NCBI GenBank assembly: GCA_023078555.1
Contig: CM041202.1
Location: 1,608,022-1,672,021 of the forward strand
DNA from: Ulva prolifera
Lineage: Eukaryota; Chlorophyta; Ulvophyceae; Ulvales; Ulvaceae
Reading direction: 5' to 3'
Length of the DNA stretch: 64,000 bases
This document shows, in pieces, positions 36,633 through 49,250 of the stretch; the first letter of the stretch is position 1; each line of letters begins with the position of its first letter. The position numbers and the translations under genes are program-made. A model generated the notes under the pieces. It was not told the origin of the DNA. It saw only the letters and a list, made by a program, of their open reading frames with translations, and ran no database searches.

Positions 36633-38708
36633 TCAGCTGCCGATAAAAAGCGAGTGGTGCGCGGCGCGGAGACGCTGAATAACTCGGGCCACACGCCCCG
36701 CGCCCGGCGGCAGCCCATGCATGTTGAGCTCACGCAGCGCGGTCAGCGTTAGCAGCGCCGGGGCCAAAGCCTCAAGGCCAGAGGGGCCCACACCACAGTA
36801 CGAAAGGTCTAGCAACTGCAGTCCCTGGGGGCCGGAATCGCTGAGGGCATAATTGTGGAGGTCACCGGGACTACCCCTGTAGCCACAGTCTGCTATGCCC
36901 GGCTGCAGTGCGCCGGAGAGTGCCGTCGCGCCTTCCGGCCAGATTCTGTTCCCCGTGAGCACGAGCTCGCGGAGACCGTTCATCTTCCGCAGCACGGGGC
37001 CCAGCGCGGCCATGCCGCGGTGGTGGACGTCGCTGTTGCTGATGTCGAGCACCTCTAGCCACGGCACCTCAAGCAGGCTCTCCGCGAGTCGGATCGCGCC
37101 GGCGTCACCGAGGGTCGCACCGCTCATGCGTAGCACCTGCAGACACTTCAGGGAGCCGACTGCAGCGGCCAGAGCAGACGACGGCATGAAGCAGTGGCTG
37201 AGGTGCAGCTCGCGGAGCTGAACCAGGGAGGCCAGGGTTTTGGCGACGCTGTCCGCGAACTGCCGCGACGAGCCCTGGCAGATGCGCAGGTCATTGAGCC
37301 GCAGCACACGCAGCGCGCGGCACGCTTGCAGTGCTGCCGCAACACACCGTGCCCCTGACGCACACATGAATGTGCGTGACAGGTCGAGGTGGCTGAGGTG
37401 CGTCAGCCGTGAAATTCCAACCGCAAAGTTATGCGCGTCGCGCACGTCTTGACAGATCTGCGCCTCGCAAATGGACAAGTGCCGCAAACCCTGCACGCAG
37501 CACACCATGGATTCATCCGCCGCACACCCTGGATCACTGCCGCTAATGTACGTGAGCACCACAGGGGCGTCGCATGCGCAGAGACGATCGCAGCGGAGCA
37601 GCGCAGCAGGTCTTGACTCAATCGCACGGCCGACCTGCAATTGCCGGGACAAGCACACAGCCCCCCAAAACCATGGTTGCACTGCAGATCAATCGTGCGT
37701 TTAATTGCCCCTCACGTCAACGCGTCAACAACACGTCAGCCGCGCAGGCTGTCTGTGGCGCAGTCACACCTGCATCTTCATCAATGCATGGCCGACGTGG
37801 CAGATGTCCTGATGATGCATGCTTCGGTCCAGCTGCAGCCGTGTCACCCTCGAGCACTGGCCGAGCTGCCACGCGAGCACCGCCCCGAGGCCCCCGTCCC
37901 CGTCGCAGCATATCTCCACCTCCTGCAGCTCCGGCATCCTGCCGAGCGCGGCCGCAAGCCGCGAGCCGCCGCCGCACTTCGGGTTCACGCTGTTCAGGGT
38001 TATCGCGCGCAGCGCCGGCAGCAGCGCCGCGGCCTCCGCGATCTCCGCCGCCTCCGCGTCCGACACCCGCGCGTCCACCCAGCGCAGGTCGCGCAGCGCG
38101 CGCAGCCCCGGCAGTGCGCGCTTGAGCACCAACGCGTTGGCCTGCTTCGACGCGCCGCCCCCCATCTCCAGGCGCGTCAGGCTGGGCAGCGCCCACAGCG
38201 CTGGCACCAGCGCGCGCACCCCGGCCGCCCCAGCCCCAAACATCGTGTTCCACAGCTCCAGGGTGTGCAGCCGCCGCGCCTCCGGAAGGTTGTGTGCGAG
38301 CGCGTGCGCGCTGCAGCACGTGTGGCCGACGTCGAGGAGGCGGAGGGACTCGAGGCGCGGCAGGCAGCACGCAGCACGCAGCAGGTGCTCGAGCTCGGTC
38401 GCGGGGGCGATGTGGGACACAAAGCACAGCTGCAGGGTGAGGCTGGTCAGGGTTGTGAGGGAGGGGAGGGTTGCTGCGGCGAAGGCGAGGACATTCGGGC
38501 TGTCGAGCTCGAGGGAGAGCGTCTGTGCGGCGTCTATGCATGGGGCGCATGCGCGCAGCGCGACGTGGTGGAGTGACTGCGGGAGGGAGGCGACGGCTGG
38601 GGGGATGGAGGTGGGGCGGGGGGCGAAGTGGAGGGGGGCGGGACCGGCAGAGGGCACGGCGGCGCGGAGCAGCAAGACTGTCACTTCATCCGGGAGTGAG
38701 AGCAGCAC
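36633..38708 (-). CDS. Leucine-rich-repeat (RNI-like) protein, paralogue 2
   Basis: Exons 38708-37770 (313 codons, starting VLLSLPDEVTVLLLRAAV after a TGCATGCAG acceptor) and 37490-36633 (ending HHSLFIGS then stop) join in phase as LMKMQ|GLRHLSICEA. The combined ~598 residues match paralogue 1 in length, N-terminal LPDEV/ALRACAP block, repeat style and C-terminal LRELN helix. LRR units include LRVLRLNDLRICQGSS and LEVLDISNSDVHHRGM. A tiny first exon, 39110-39075 (MATSIAGPLQNQ), has an ATG, a GTGGGA donor and the right phase, but is only a possibility. The intron at 37491-37769 has no counterpart in paralogue 1. A cytosolic protein-binding scaffold is the likely role; no partner can be named. 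Confidence 0.82.
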
Positions 38709-38721
38709 CTGCATGCATGCA

Positions 38722-38790
38722 TACATGCATGAGAGCCACAATCCTCAGTCCTTTGTAACTACATGCATGAGAGCCACAATCCTGAGTCAT
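38722..38790 (+). repeat. Short tandem duplication
   Basis: ACATGCATGAGAGCCACAAT occurs twice, about 37 bp apart, just upstream of the large LRR exon. It looks like a local duplication. Confidence 0.85.
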
Positions 38791-39557
38791 GCACTCATGA
38801 CTATTCTGTACTAGTATATGTACCTGTACCGGTATAGGCCACCCCTCTGTGGGCGGTTGTCCAGTTTTCCCGCTGGGCTGAACCCACAACCCGTGAAGCT
38901 TGGCCATAGCTAGTCATGCAGAACGTACGTACGCGCGTTGCTAGTACACTTGATTAAGCTGATCCACAAACATCGCCCCATCAGAATCACGCCCCCACCA
39001 CGCTTGGCACTGCGGCAGGAGTTGCGGCGAGCATGGTGCCACATATGCATGCACACCCTGCGCGGCCGTCCCACCTGATTCTGGAGGGGACCGGCAATCG
39101 AGGTTGCCATCTCAGCCCCAGCCCATGCTCCCCCTGGGACCAGGCCAGGCTCCTGGGGGGGGGGGGGGGGGATGAATGGGGGAGGGGACCAGAACTTGTT
39201 GCCAACCCAAGCACAACTCTCATATGCATGCCTGTGCCGGCGGTGACGGTGCCGGCAGGCCACAACGGATTGCACCTGACGGCAATCCAGCCTACCCAGG
39301 TCTGCGACACTCGCAAGCGGCACCGGGGAACCCCATGCGTGCATGCATGCATGCTACACGCTGCCCCGCGCCGGGCACATGCCGCAGTGGCGACCAGACT
39401 CGGCGGCTGCCCCTGCTGCTGCGGGGACCCCTGCAACTGCGGCCCCGCAGACAGCAACCGCGCTGTTGCCGCTTGGGGGAGGGGGGGGGAGCACAGACGC
39501 CGCACGGAAGCCCTCGCGCCATGCATGCGTATTGCGTGAGTGACGAGAGCCGCACAT

Positions 39558-39750
39558 TGAGGAGCCACTCGACGGCGATGCGGGTGAGGTCAAGGCCGCA
39601 GCCGCCGCCGGCCGCCGGCGGCGGCGTGAGCAGGGTGCTGAGGCGCGCCATGTGCTCCTGGTCGACCATGGCGAGCGCGTGTGCGACGTGCTCCCGCTGC
39701 GACCGGCACACCTCCTCCAGCGTCTCTGAGTCTGCCAGCGCATCCGCCGC
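39558..39750 (-). CDS. Orphan exon encoding a charged helix
   Basis: Bounded by a TGCATGCAG acceptor and a possible donor AAT|GTGCGG, this minus-strand stretch encodes AADALADSETLEEVCRSQRE, continues as a helix-rich segment and ends RIAVEWLLN. Composition and GC-rich codons resemble the real exons here. It may be an upstream exon of LRR paralogue 2 or a separate gene. No family was recognised. Confidence 0.35.
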
Positions 39751-42700
39751 CTGCATGCACCCGCTGCTCCCTTGCTGCGCTGCGTCGCTGCTGTTACGAG
39801 TGAGGCTGCCACTCAAGCAGCACTATGTAGGTATCCCATCCTCATCAGTTGACAAGTAACCCTCCGGGGAGGCGCTTTACGTGCAACACCTATGCCTCCC
39901 GGCTTAAGCAATTGCGTTGCTGTAGCTGGGGCTACGTGTGCGCACAGTGGGACCTCGCGCGCGTGATGCATGTAGAAGCTCCGTGCGGCTGATGTGGGGT
40001 GACGCGTACACGCCAGTCTTGGGGCGTCGGGCCCGATCAAATGTAACAAATTCCGAATAGTCAGGTCTAAATTCTGGGTGGCAGACCTGGAAATGCTGCA
40101 AAGCGACCCAACACTGGTACACGCATCCACAGGAACACGTATACGAGAACAAGTTGCATAACTTCGGGCCGTTGCATGCACTAGGGGCACTGGGAGCAAG
40201 TAGATGCTCCATCCCCCACCTAGCTCCGGAGGGCCATGTTGGGAATGGCTGTGTGTAGCATGCATGCTGCAGCTAGCATGCATGATACCCACAGCCACAC
40301 ACGGGAATGCATATGCTGCACATGTGATGTTTGGAATGGCATGATTTTATCCCCACTGGCCTTAGCTACATCCATTCATCTCTTGTGGCTGGGGGACTGC
40401 CACGCCCTAAAATTTTTGCAGGGGCGAATCGCAGTGTAGTCTGTGGGAGAAGGCACGCGGAGCGCAGCGGTCGTGGGCTGGGTGTTTGTGGCGATCCTGC
40501 GACATGGCCGCTATACCACTGGGCTGCCACAGTGTGGGCTGTTCACTGCTGCCTCTGCTTCCGGGCTGTATCAAAAGTAAAAAGCCGGAGAGGCAGGCAG
40601 CACCGCATAACTATTTGGCGAATGAATGAATGGACATGAACAACACACCCGGTTCACAACAGGGCACATGCTTACATGCTTTTGGGTTCACAGGCAAGTT
40701 GATGGGTAGCACCAGAATCAAACGAACTGCGGATTGTGGACTGTGTATGCCCCACACAGAACCAGCCACCTGATACATTTTCATACAGCTGTCCTTGCTC
40801 CGCTCCCAGGTTCCTTTAGAACTTTCGAATGATGTCATGGCCACAACCCTCTACATAAGTTTGCTTGTGCAAAGCTACAGAAGTCTGCATGTGCAAAGTG
40901 AGTGTGGTACAGCTCTGCCTGGTGTTTTGGTCAGGCCCATCATCCTATGTGGCCCCATGCATGGGTTGGGTCACAATCATTAGGCATTGCTTAGGTAGAC
41001 AGATGATGGGTGTTGCCCTGATGATCCATGTGGCATAAGTATGTGGGTTGACAAGCATGCAACAGCAGCTGCCTCCGGGATTCATCATGTGTAGAGCACC
41101 AGCAGGTGGGTGTTCATCATCTGTTAGGATATGAGTATTCATGATGTGCAGCCAACACTGCGTTGCACCACAGCCTGCACCACAGTTGCATCATCACAAC
41201 ACATCACACATCATGATATGACCAGATGTACTTTACATCAGACTCTGTCAGTCTGTGCCAGACTGATTATGAGGCCAGAGCCACGCTTTTTGAGCACTGC
41301 ATCACCATGCATATGCTGTATTTGCGGCTGCTGTGGCCTGCTCTGTGCAAGCTGTTCTAGAGTATGGACAAACTGGACAAGCACAGGTACATTGTGACCT
41401 GGCAGAAAGCAGTCTCTTCCACCTCAGGGGAGGCTCAAGAGCAAGCAGAAGGTAGTAAGCATGGCACAGGATTGCAAAGGCAGCAGCTGAATAGAGATGG
41501 AATGACTACAGTGAGATGTCCAGGATGGCAAGTGTTGATGATTGGCTGAGGCCATGCAGCAAGAGGCTGCACCTGTGCCTTTGCCTTGGCTGTTGCAGCA
41601 CGCCTTGGTACACACAATGCATATGCGGCGTGGTAATGAGTGGTAATGAGTGGTAATGAGCAGTCCTGCCAATATGGTTCAGAGATGCAGGTCATCTGGT
41701 CTGGGCTAAGGTTTCCACCTGATCTGAGCTGCAGAACAAAACACAAGAAAGAGACAAGCACAACCTGTCCAGCTGCCCATCACAACCCGTCCACCCATCA
41801 CAACCTGTGCAGCTGCCCATCACAACCCCACAGCTGGCTCTTGAGAGCATGACAAATGATGTGACAAATTGCACTCCATGTTGCATGTGTCTACCTGTGT
41901 GCATGCAGTATCAGGCATCTTGTTCTATACATGTGCATGTGGTGTTGCTGGGCTGACAGCAAGCACCATGACCATGGCAGTGGTGGATTTGTTATGCACA
42001 GTATGGTTTCTCATCAGGTGAGAGGTTGATCTAGTGTAACTCAGAGTTTGCTGTTGGGCTTTTCCAGCCACCTGTCAGAGGACTGCAGCTACCTTGTCGC
42101 CTATTCTGCACACCCTGTCTGGACTGAAGAAGGAAATCCTATCAGATTCCTGTTGTTGAGTCTTTGATACAAACATGACTGTGGCATGTGGAGCTTGCTT
42201 ACTGAGCAGCTCCACGGCAAGTGCAGTGAGATAGCAAGTACATGTGCACTCGCACCAGTATCTCAAATGGACTGGCAGTGCATCTCGCTATGTGTCTTTG
42301 TTAGATATCTGCTATGCCATAGATCTGTCCATCAGTGTGTGCAGTGCTAGCATGAGCTGTCGCATTCAGCCAGCTGAAGCAGCCAGTAAGTCGAATCTGG
42401 CTAAACATCCGGGCATCGGACAATTGCGTTCTGGAAGGCAACCAGATTACGAACGCAGAAGCCTGGCATTGGCGCAGGAGTAGTCCGCGAAAGGTTGCAA
42501 GTGCAGCTGTCAGGCAATTGCAAGAGCACAGCAGCAATGATGCTCGATGAATGCGCATGCTGTCGCTCGCGTTGACGTGGTGCCAGGCGATTTGGGAATG
42601 ATTGATATGCGCTTCATGGTGCAATGATTGCTGGTGCGTGCATGCAATGTCAGGCAGGCCTGCGCGGAACTGAAACCTCGGCATTGCCGCATCCAGGTCT

Positions 42701-45569
42701 GACCAACCATGGCCATGGTTGCGATGGCGTCGTGACAGGAAGCTGGCATCTCCTGGCATGGCTGGCCAAGGACAGTGTCTGGACCTTGTCCTGGCGCGAG
42801 GGTTTAGACGATTTCAAGGGACAACGCGAATTCTCGGGAAGCACGACCTGACAACCGAGCGTCGCGAAGGCAAGCCTGGCAAAGTTGGCAACACCCTGAT
42901 GTTCACAGGGGTGCTTGGCCAGCATTCGGTGAGAGCAGGACTGCATGCATGGCCGGTGATGCATGCGTTGTGATGCGGAAACTCCGTGTAAGACAGACAG
43001 CATCCTGCAAGTACATTGCTAACGCGACCAAGGTCGGAGATCATGCTTAATAACTGCTGTATGACAGTTTTGATTCGATGGTGTAGCTTGTCTGAAAGTA
43101 TACAAGAAGTCATGAGCAACCTCGTTGGCCCGTTTGCTGCACTCGAGGCTCGTGGGAAGATAGTGACCAAGCAGAGACAAGGTCACCGGCTGTGCAGCTT
43201 GACATACAACATCACAACATCGTCCGTGGCTAGCGCGTGTTGTTCGGCGATGATAATCCCGTGCTGACTGGCCCTCGCGAGCATTCGAAATCAACGTTCA
43301 CTGTGGCACGGGCATCCTCTCACATTGAACTGCATGGCTCATATACAGGAGCAAGAAGAGCACACTGTCAAGGCATTCACAAGCTGAGCTGCTGTCATCT
43401 GCTGGCCTCGATGCATCCAATGCGCCTCTGCCCAGCGGCACGCGGAAGCCATCCAGAAAACAAACGCTTCCAGACCAAACGGTAGGGGAATAACCGCCCC
43501 AGGCACATGTGAGGTTCTCAGGTCACTGAGTATGGCGCTTCGAGCCACTGCAGCTGCAGGAATGACTACATCTCCTCCCGGAGCAACCACACTCAGGTCC
43601 CCAGCTTCGGCCAAGCGCAAGAAGCACCGGCATGCCTCGCGTGCGCACGCCGGTGTCGTTAGATAATCTACCTCACACATTCTAGCTGCCAGTCCACCTT
43701 CTACGGTGTTTCAAGAGCCTTCCTCGCTGGTACGAGCGTCATCAACGAGTTCAGCGAGAGGCATGCGCATGGCAACATGTTGCAGTACTGACACGTCGAT
43801 GATTAGGCTTCGCGTGAAGATACATGGACCATGCATAAGTTAAACAGTCTCTGGTGCTCCGCCATGATTTGCACTCTATTTACCATGCCCTGTGCCCTTT
43901 ATGCAGGTGGTCAGGGCTGACGGAGTGGCACACGCATTTGTTTGCATCAGCAAGGACTGCCCGCCGCACCTCTGGCCACAGCCTCGTAATATTGTGTCTG
44001 GCCAGCTCCGCCCTTGGTTGCGTACGCCATCACAGCGTCAGTCTAATCGCAGTAGAATATACAGTCCACTGTATGCAACCGTTGTCGCGTGGCTCACGCA
44101 TGCGCCAAACAGGCGCAGCGCTGCTTGGTAGGTGTGCGGGCTTGCCTCGAGCTAGATAGTAGTCAGCAGCATTCGAGGGCGAGTATCCCCACACAAAACA
44201 TTGGCATCTGACTCATTGCGTTTCATCTGATGTGTGGTGATATCGGGTGAAGATGCGGAGCTGCGGCCCTCACGCACTTGTCAACGTGACCTCGGCCAGT
44301 CAACTCTGTGCTCATGCCGTCAGCAATTCATGATCTTACATACACATCATACGCCATGTTGTGCCACTCTAACTGGACTCAAAACGTCGAGCCAGGCACG
44401 GTCGGAGCGAGCATGTCATCTCGGGCCACATGTACGGCAAACCGTTCAATACTAGCCAGCCTGACAGCCATCGCGCCATGATTTACCCCAAACAAGGAAT
44501 CGACAACTCATGAGGAGCGAATCGCAGTGCATGATTACAGGTCACGACGCTGACCTCATGCAAATGGATTGCAGGGAACGTCAGCAGCCTCCCTAGGGAG
44601 GAGCATGGTAAGAATCCATGTGCCATGTGCAACAGCTGATCCTGGTGCACAGGTTGAGGCAGATCCCAGGTACACCCAGTCAAGGCAAGAGCTCCACATG
44701 TTCAACACTGAGCCAAATTTCAGTGAAACCCTGCACAGGGAGTGCTGACAGATGACAGCTGACAGACATGGCATCTCTCTTCTCTGCTTCACCTGTACTG
44801 TACTAGAGCTCACCAATTGGGTCGTCACCACGAACAGCTTGCAGATCACAACATGCCATCATGGCCACCCACATCTCATCCTTCAGCTCAGCTCGATTTA
44901 GCTTGCCCCAACTCAGAATTCACAGCTGCTGGTCATTGTTGTGTACAGGCTGATGACATGTGGCAGCAATTTGCTTGACACTGTGTGGACTGCCAGAGCC
45001 AGGTAGGTGCCCATGCAATGCCCAGAATAATGCAACCAGTACTACCTTCGAATGACTGATACATTTGCTGCAATAGATGAGGTCTGTTGATCCAGGACAA
45101 CCTTGCTGGCAGGCAGCTTTCCATGTGATTCATCCTGCCACAGCTCTGGGATGCACTTCAGCCTTTAACCATGTCGGGCACCGCATTGTGATGCCACCTA
45201 TAATATAGACATGTTGGCAGCCCTGTAAAAGTCCAATGGCAAGACAACTCTACCACTGGAATTTCACAAGCCCTCGCATCATGCAATGCAGTCACATGCC
45301 AGGCCTATTTCGATATCAGTGCCCTTGATAGTGTAATTGCGAACTGGACCAGCGCTGTTGAACTGGCATCAGATATATACTCACAGTAGTCAACCCGGTC
45401 CGGCAGCTTCGCTGTGCAGTGAGATTCTGTCACATGCAGCAGGGCCAGGACACACTCGTTCTCAGTTCTCAGTTCTCAGACGTGCATCTTTGTGGCCACA
45501 ATTCCTGAGAAAGGCGGAGAGGCACGCAGCACCATTGGCACCACACAGGCAAAGATACAATCAAGGCAG
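39751..45569. other. Gene-poor region
   Basis: Roughly 5.8 kb of mixed composition with only short, unsupported ORFs. It holds a family B copy (40016-40120), a three-fold GTGGTAATGA repeat near 41636-41662 and a duplicated CAGCTGCCCATCACAACC block at 41768-41826. A family A-like fragment lies near 40540-40605. Confidence 0.45.
40016..40120 (-). repeat. Family B dispersed repeat, copy 4 (inverted)
   Basis: The reverse complement matches 36131-36237: TGTTGGGTCGCTTTGCAGCA, GTCTGCCACCCAGAATTTAG and TTTGATCGGGCCC in order. Confidence 0.8.
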
Positions 45570-45709
45570 AAAACTGCTGTCACCCAATGCAGGTGCTGCT
45601 GTGTGCTGACTGTCGGCAATGCGATGAGTGTTTGGTGCTCCACTCAATGTGGTACCATGTGGTACCCGCCTCTCCGACCTTGTTCTTGTACAAAACTGCA
45701 GTCACCCAA
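45570..45709 (+). mobile_element. Family A retroposon with 18-bp TSD
   Basis: Insert 45588-45691 (104 bp) is flanked by AAAACTGCTGTCACCCAA and AAAACTGCAGTCACCCAA (one mismatch). Its end, CCCGCCTCTCCGACCTTG then TTCTTGTAC, is a diverged family terminus. This is the one TSD that does not begin ACAC. Confidence 0.7.
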
Positions 45710-47782
45710 CTCAGCATGCTGCAGACCCCCAAGGCACCTGATGTGATGCTCCCTGATAATCTTGCATTTCGGTGGCGATGGCGCCATTCGGCATTCGGGA
45801 AATTTCGGACCCCAAGAATGTTGCACCGCTTGCTTCGCTTTGAAAGTCCAGTACGTGTGACTCCGTGCGCATGCGCACTTGGCACACACTCGAGTGATGT
45901 AACGGGAGGTATCCACGCCTGCTTCGCAATCGCATCACGTCTGACTGGGTCACAAGCCGCATGCAAGCTCAGCAGAGCTCTGTCTGCTGACATGCCTGGG
46001 CGCATGCCGCTGCACATGCGGTTTCCGAAGTCCCGTCGGCAACGCCAGCGCAACAGTAGTAGCTGCCCTAGCCTGGGGTCAAACGGCCGGACCCGACACG
46101 CTCGCCATGCAACGACTGCTACATTCAACGATCCTCCATCGTTGCCGTGTATGCTTGCAAGTATAGAGATCGCTTGTATCGTCGTTGCATGGGTGGGGGC
46201 CTTGCTCTCCACGTAAATTGCAAGCGCTGCGATCGCTATAGCTTTCACCAAGGAGACCTGATATTTTGAGGCATGTGACACATGCTTACGCCATCGGTGT
46301 CCCTTCCTGGTACCGCATTCAGTGCATTCTGCTGCGGCTCGAGATACGCTGGGTTGGTGAAGCGCGACCAGCATGGCGTTCCCATCGGAGCTGGAAGCAG
46401 AAGCGGTTGGGAAACGGTAGCGCTTGCACCACCTGAAAGTGGAGGAAGCACGCGGTCATCCGTGAGCTTGCATGCGGTTTAGCCTGGTGAATTTTCAAGA
46501 TTACTGGCTACGATCGGTCATCGGCATCGCTGATCGCTGCGACCTTGGCTGCGCGCGGATCAGCCCAGATGCCGCTCTGTGAAAAGCTGGCAGAGAGGCC
46601 ACATGCGCTATGGAGTCATGACCTGTCACCCAGCATCGCGTGATCTCGCGGTTAACGGCGGGACGCATCCAGCCCCGGCGTCGATGCCCGACTGCAGAGA
46701 CGTGGTAACCCATTCGCGAAGCTATGAGTTGTGTTACAAGGACAAGGCCAAGGCGCACACATCCACTTTCACTCGTGTGTTGACTCGACTCACGCAAGCC
46801 TGCAATGCAAAGGCAAGGATGGCCTGACATGTCCACATTTGGCGTGGGGAGCAAGAGCCCTTGCCTGTCACCCATGACAGCTGTGCTCAGTGTTCTGGGG
46901 CCAGTACATTGCTCACTGTGCCCATAGTCTGGGATTTGCGGCAGTGGCTAACAGCCGTTGGCTGTCCTGACTCCTGTAGAGCTGGTGCTTGATTGACAGT
47001 GTTGAAACAGCAACAGCTCGACCTTGCATGTCTGTAGCAAACCAGTATTACAGCGACTCAGTGTGTATCACTAGACTGCAACAATGTCGCATACCATGGT
47101 ATAAAATTCAAAAACACTGTATCGTCATAGCCTGTAGCACCGGTACTTTGAGACAGCTGGCCATCTGTCTCAAAATAATGGCGGCAACAAAGCAGATCCG
47201 GTGCTGTGGGAATTCAGTGGTGTGGCCGTTGTACCACTGGCATCCTCGCACGTTGCAATATCACTGGATTGCCACAGAGACCCGCTTCATTTCTGCAGGA
47301 ATCCACACACAGATGCAGCACTGGTTGGGGCTGTCACATGTTGGGTCGGATCGGTGGCCATGTTGTTGCAGTCCTCGCTTTTGCGGTGCTGCCCGCCTTG
47401 TGGCCTTGGTCTCGTAAACACTGCAGCAGTGTGTCTTACAAGGGTGCAGGCAGCGAGGCGGGCAGCATTGCGGAATCAGCATGCAGTGCGCACTGCTTGC
47501 TGATTATGCGCAAGAACACAACCACCAGCCAAGACCATCGCACCCACGCCACATTCGCGTTGTTACAATGCTTGCTGGTTCCGCCGTGCTGCTTATCGCT
47601 CGGCTTTTGTCTCGTAACACACAGCCGCAGTGTGAGTTAGGTGCAGAAGTGTCTCGCACGTGTGCGTGTGATAGAGGATGTATGAAGGTGCTGCAGTTCG
47701 GGAGAAATGCTGCAGCATGCCGGCAGCAGTGTATGGATGCTGTCTTGTATGAAGGTACGGCGGTGGCTTGCACGTGCAGTGT
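45710..47782. other. Gene-poor region with decayed family A copies
   Basis: No supported gene. Diverged family A termini occur near 46731-46760 (-), 47372-47415 (+), 47434-47475 (-) and 47557-47622 (+), recognisable by a GCGGTGCTGCCCGCC-type block and TTGT(A/C)TAA-like ends. Confidence 0.45.
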
Positions 47783-48002
47783 ACACATCATCGTGGTTAT
47801 GGTTATGGTTATGGGTGTGTGGGTCTGTGCGTGTGTGTGCTGGTGTGTGGGTGTGTGCTTGGCGGTCTGCGGATCTGTGTCGCTTGCTACGCCGGTGATG
47901 GGTGAGATGTTCGTGGGTGTCTTGGTGTTTGCTTCGTCTGCTTGCTCCTTTCGCGGTGCTGCCCGACTCGCTGCCTTTGTCCTTGTCACACATCATCGTG
48001 GT
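47783..48002 (+). mobile_element. Family A retroposon with perfect 15-bp TSD
   Basis: Insert 47798-47987 (190 bp) is flanked by identical ACACATCATCGTGGT at 47783-47797 and 47988-48002. It starts with TATGGTTATGGTTATGGG, then a GT-rich body, TTTGCTTCGTCTGCTTGC and the conserved terminus ending TTTGTCCTTGTC. Confidence 0.88.
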
Positions 48003-48128
48003 ACGGTGCAACTGACCTCTCGAACTTTGTCTTTGTGGCACCCCGAGGAAGCAATGCAGGTTCGTATAAATCTATGGTCATATGACCCTCGTCGGGCACA
48101 CCACGCTCCTAGGCAGGGTCGAGAGCGC

Positions 48129-48201
48129 ATGCAGAATTTTCAGGGCTGCCACACCGAGATGTGATCTGGGTATTTTTCGAATGTTGTATATGCAATCGGG
48201 C
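48129..48201 (+). repeat. Family B dispersed repeat, copy 5
   Basis: TTTTCAGGGCTGCCACACC and GTATATGCAATCGGGC correspond to the family with more divergence in the middle. Confidence 0.6.
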
Positions 48202-48383
48202 AGTGCTAGCCACATGTGCTAGCCACATGCATGTGCACACACGCACATGAAATAGCTGAGGCTGGCCGGGCGGACGGCGCCGGCGCCGGCGCATGCCGGC
48301 TAGCGGGCAGCTGGATCTAATCTACACTATAGTTCGGAGCAGTTAGCACGTGCAGTGCAGACCGGGCCGTGGCGCACCGTAGC

Positions 48384-48560
48384 CACAGGCGCACAGGCGC
48401 ACAGGCACACAAATTTTTTTATTTTTTTTTTGGGCGTGGTGGGTGTCGCGTGCGTGGGTGTCTGTGTGTTTGCTTCGTCTGTGTTTGCTTCGTCTGTTTG
48501 CTTCTTTCGCGGTGCTGCCCGCCTTGCTGCCTTTGTCCTTGTAACACAGGCGCACAGGCG
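48384..48560 (+). mobile_element. Family A retroposon with 16-bp TSD
   Basis: Flanked by CACAGGCGCACAGGCG at 48384-48399 and 48545-48560, though the site is itself repetitive. The insert opens with a T-rich run (48414-48431), then GGGCGTGGTGGGTGT, three CTTCGTCTG units and the conserved terminus ending TTTGTCCTTGTAA. Confidence 0.75.
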
Positions 48561-48951
48561 TCCCGAGTGTGGGGAGGGGGGCATATCAAGGAGGAGCCCG
48601 GCATTGGAGGGGGGAACATGCGGCCACACGTGTGCGGCGAACCGTGGCGAAGACAGGACTCAGAAGCACAGTGCCAACCCACGCAGCTCATCACCGCACG
48701 GCCCGACAAATGGACAACACATGCAAGACTCCCCAGCAGCATCGCAGGCCACGCTGGCAGACCATGCTTTTATTGCGTGTCCGTGGGAGCCAGTGATAGC
48801 CCCGGGTTGAATGTGTCAGACCGAATCGTGGCACAATGCGAACACATCATGCCCCATGGCCTTTGCTGCCTGTCCTGTGCTTGCGGTCCTGTGATCTTGA
48901 GTGTTTGCAGTGCTAGGTGGTGTCGCCTTTGGCCTGACCTGCGTGACCACA

Positions 48952-49075
48952 CATGAACAGCCTGTGTTACAAGGGCAAAGCAAGCAAGGCAGGTAGCACT
49001 GCGGGGAACACTCAGGGGCACCGCACACCCACACACAACCAGCAATGTAATACACACAGCATGAGCAGACTGTGT
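48952..49075 (-). mobile_element. Family A retroposon with diverged 16-bp TSD
   Basis: Insert 48968-49059 (92 bp) lies between CATGAACAGCCTGTGT and CATGAGCAGACTGTGT (14 of 16 identical). In the minus-strand sense it ends in the family terminus and the duplication then reads ACACA. Confidence 0.75.
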
Positions 49076-49250
49076 GTTACGAGGACAAAGCAAGCAAGGC
49101 AGGTAGCACCGCGAGCAACAGCCAGAGGAACTCACACCACGCTCGATCCACACGCAACGAGCCACACGCAGCACACACCAACACACCCACGCAACGGCAG
49201 CACCCGCACCGGCCACAGCCACACAGCCACACAGCCACACAACCGCACAC
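49076..49250 (-). repeat. Family A retroposon, adjacent copy, 5' limit unclear
   Basis: Starts at TTACGAGGACAAAGCAAGC and keeps the same body as the copy at 51622-51750 up to CACCGGCCACAG. It abuts the previous copy head to tail. It runs into a CCACACAG repeat and no TSD was found. Confidence 0.65.

Noticed and set aside
37574-38814. Several plus-strand ORFs of 180-330 codons
   Set aside because: Shadows of the minus-strand LRR exons, Arg/Ala/Ser-rich with no domain.
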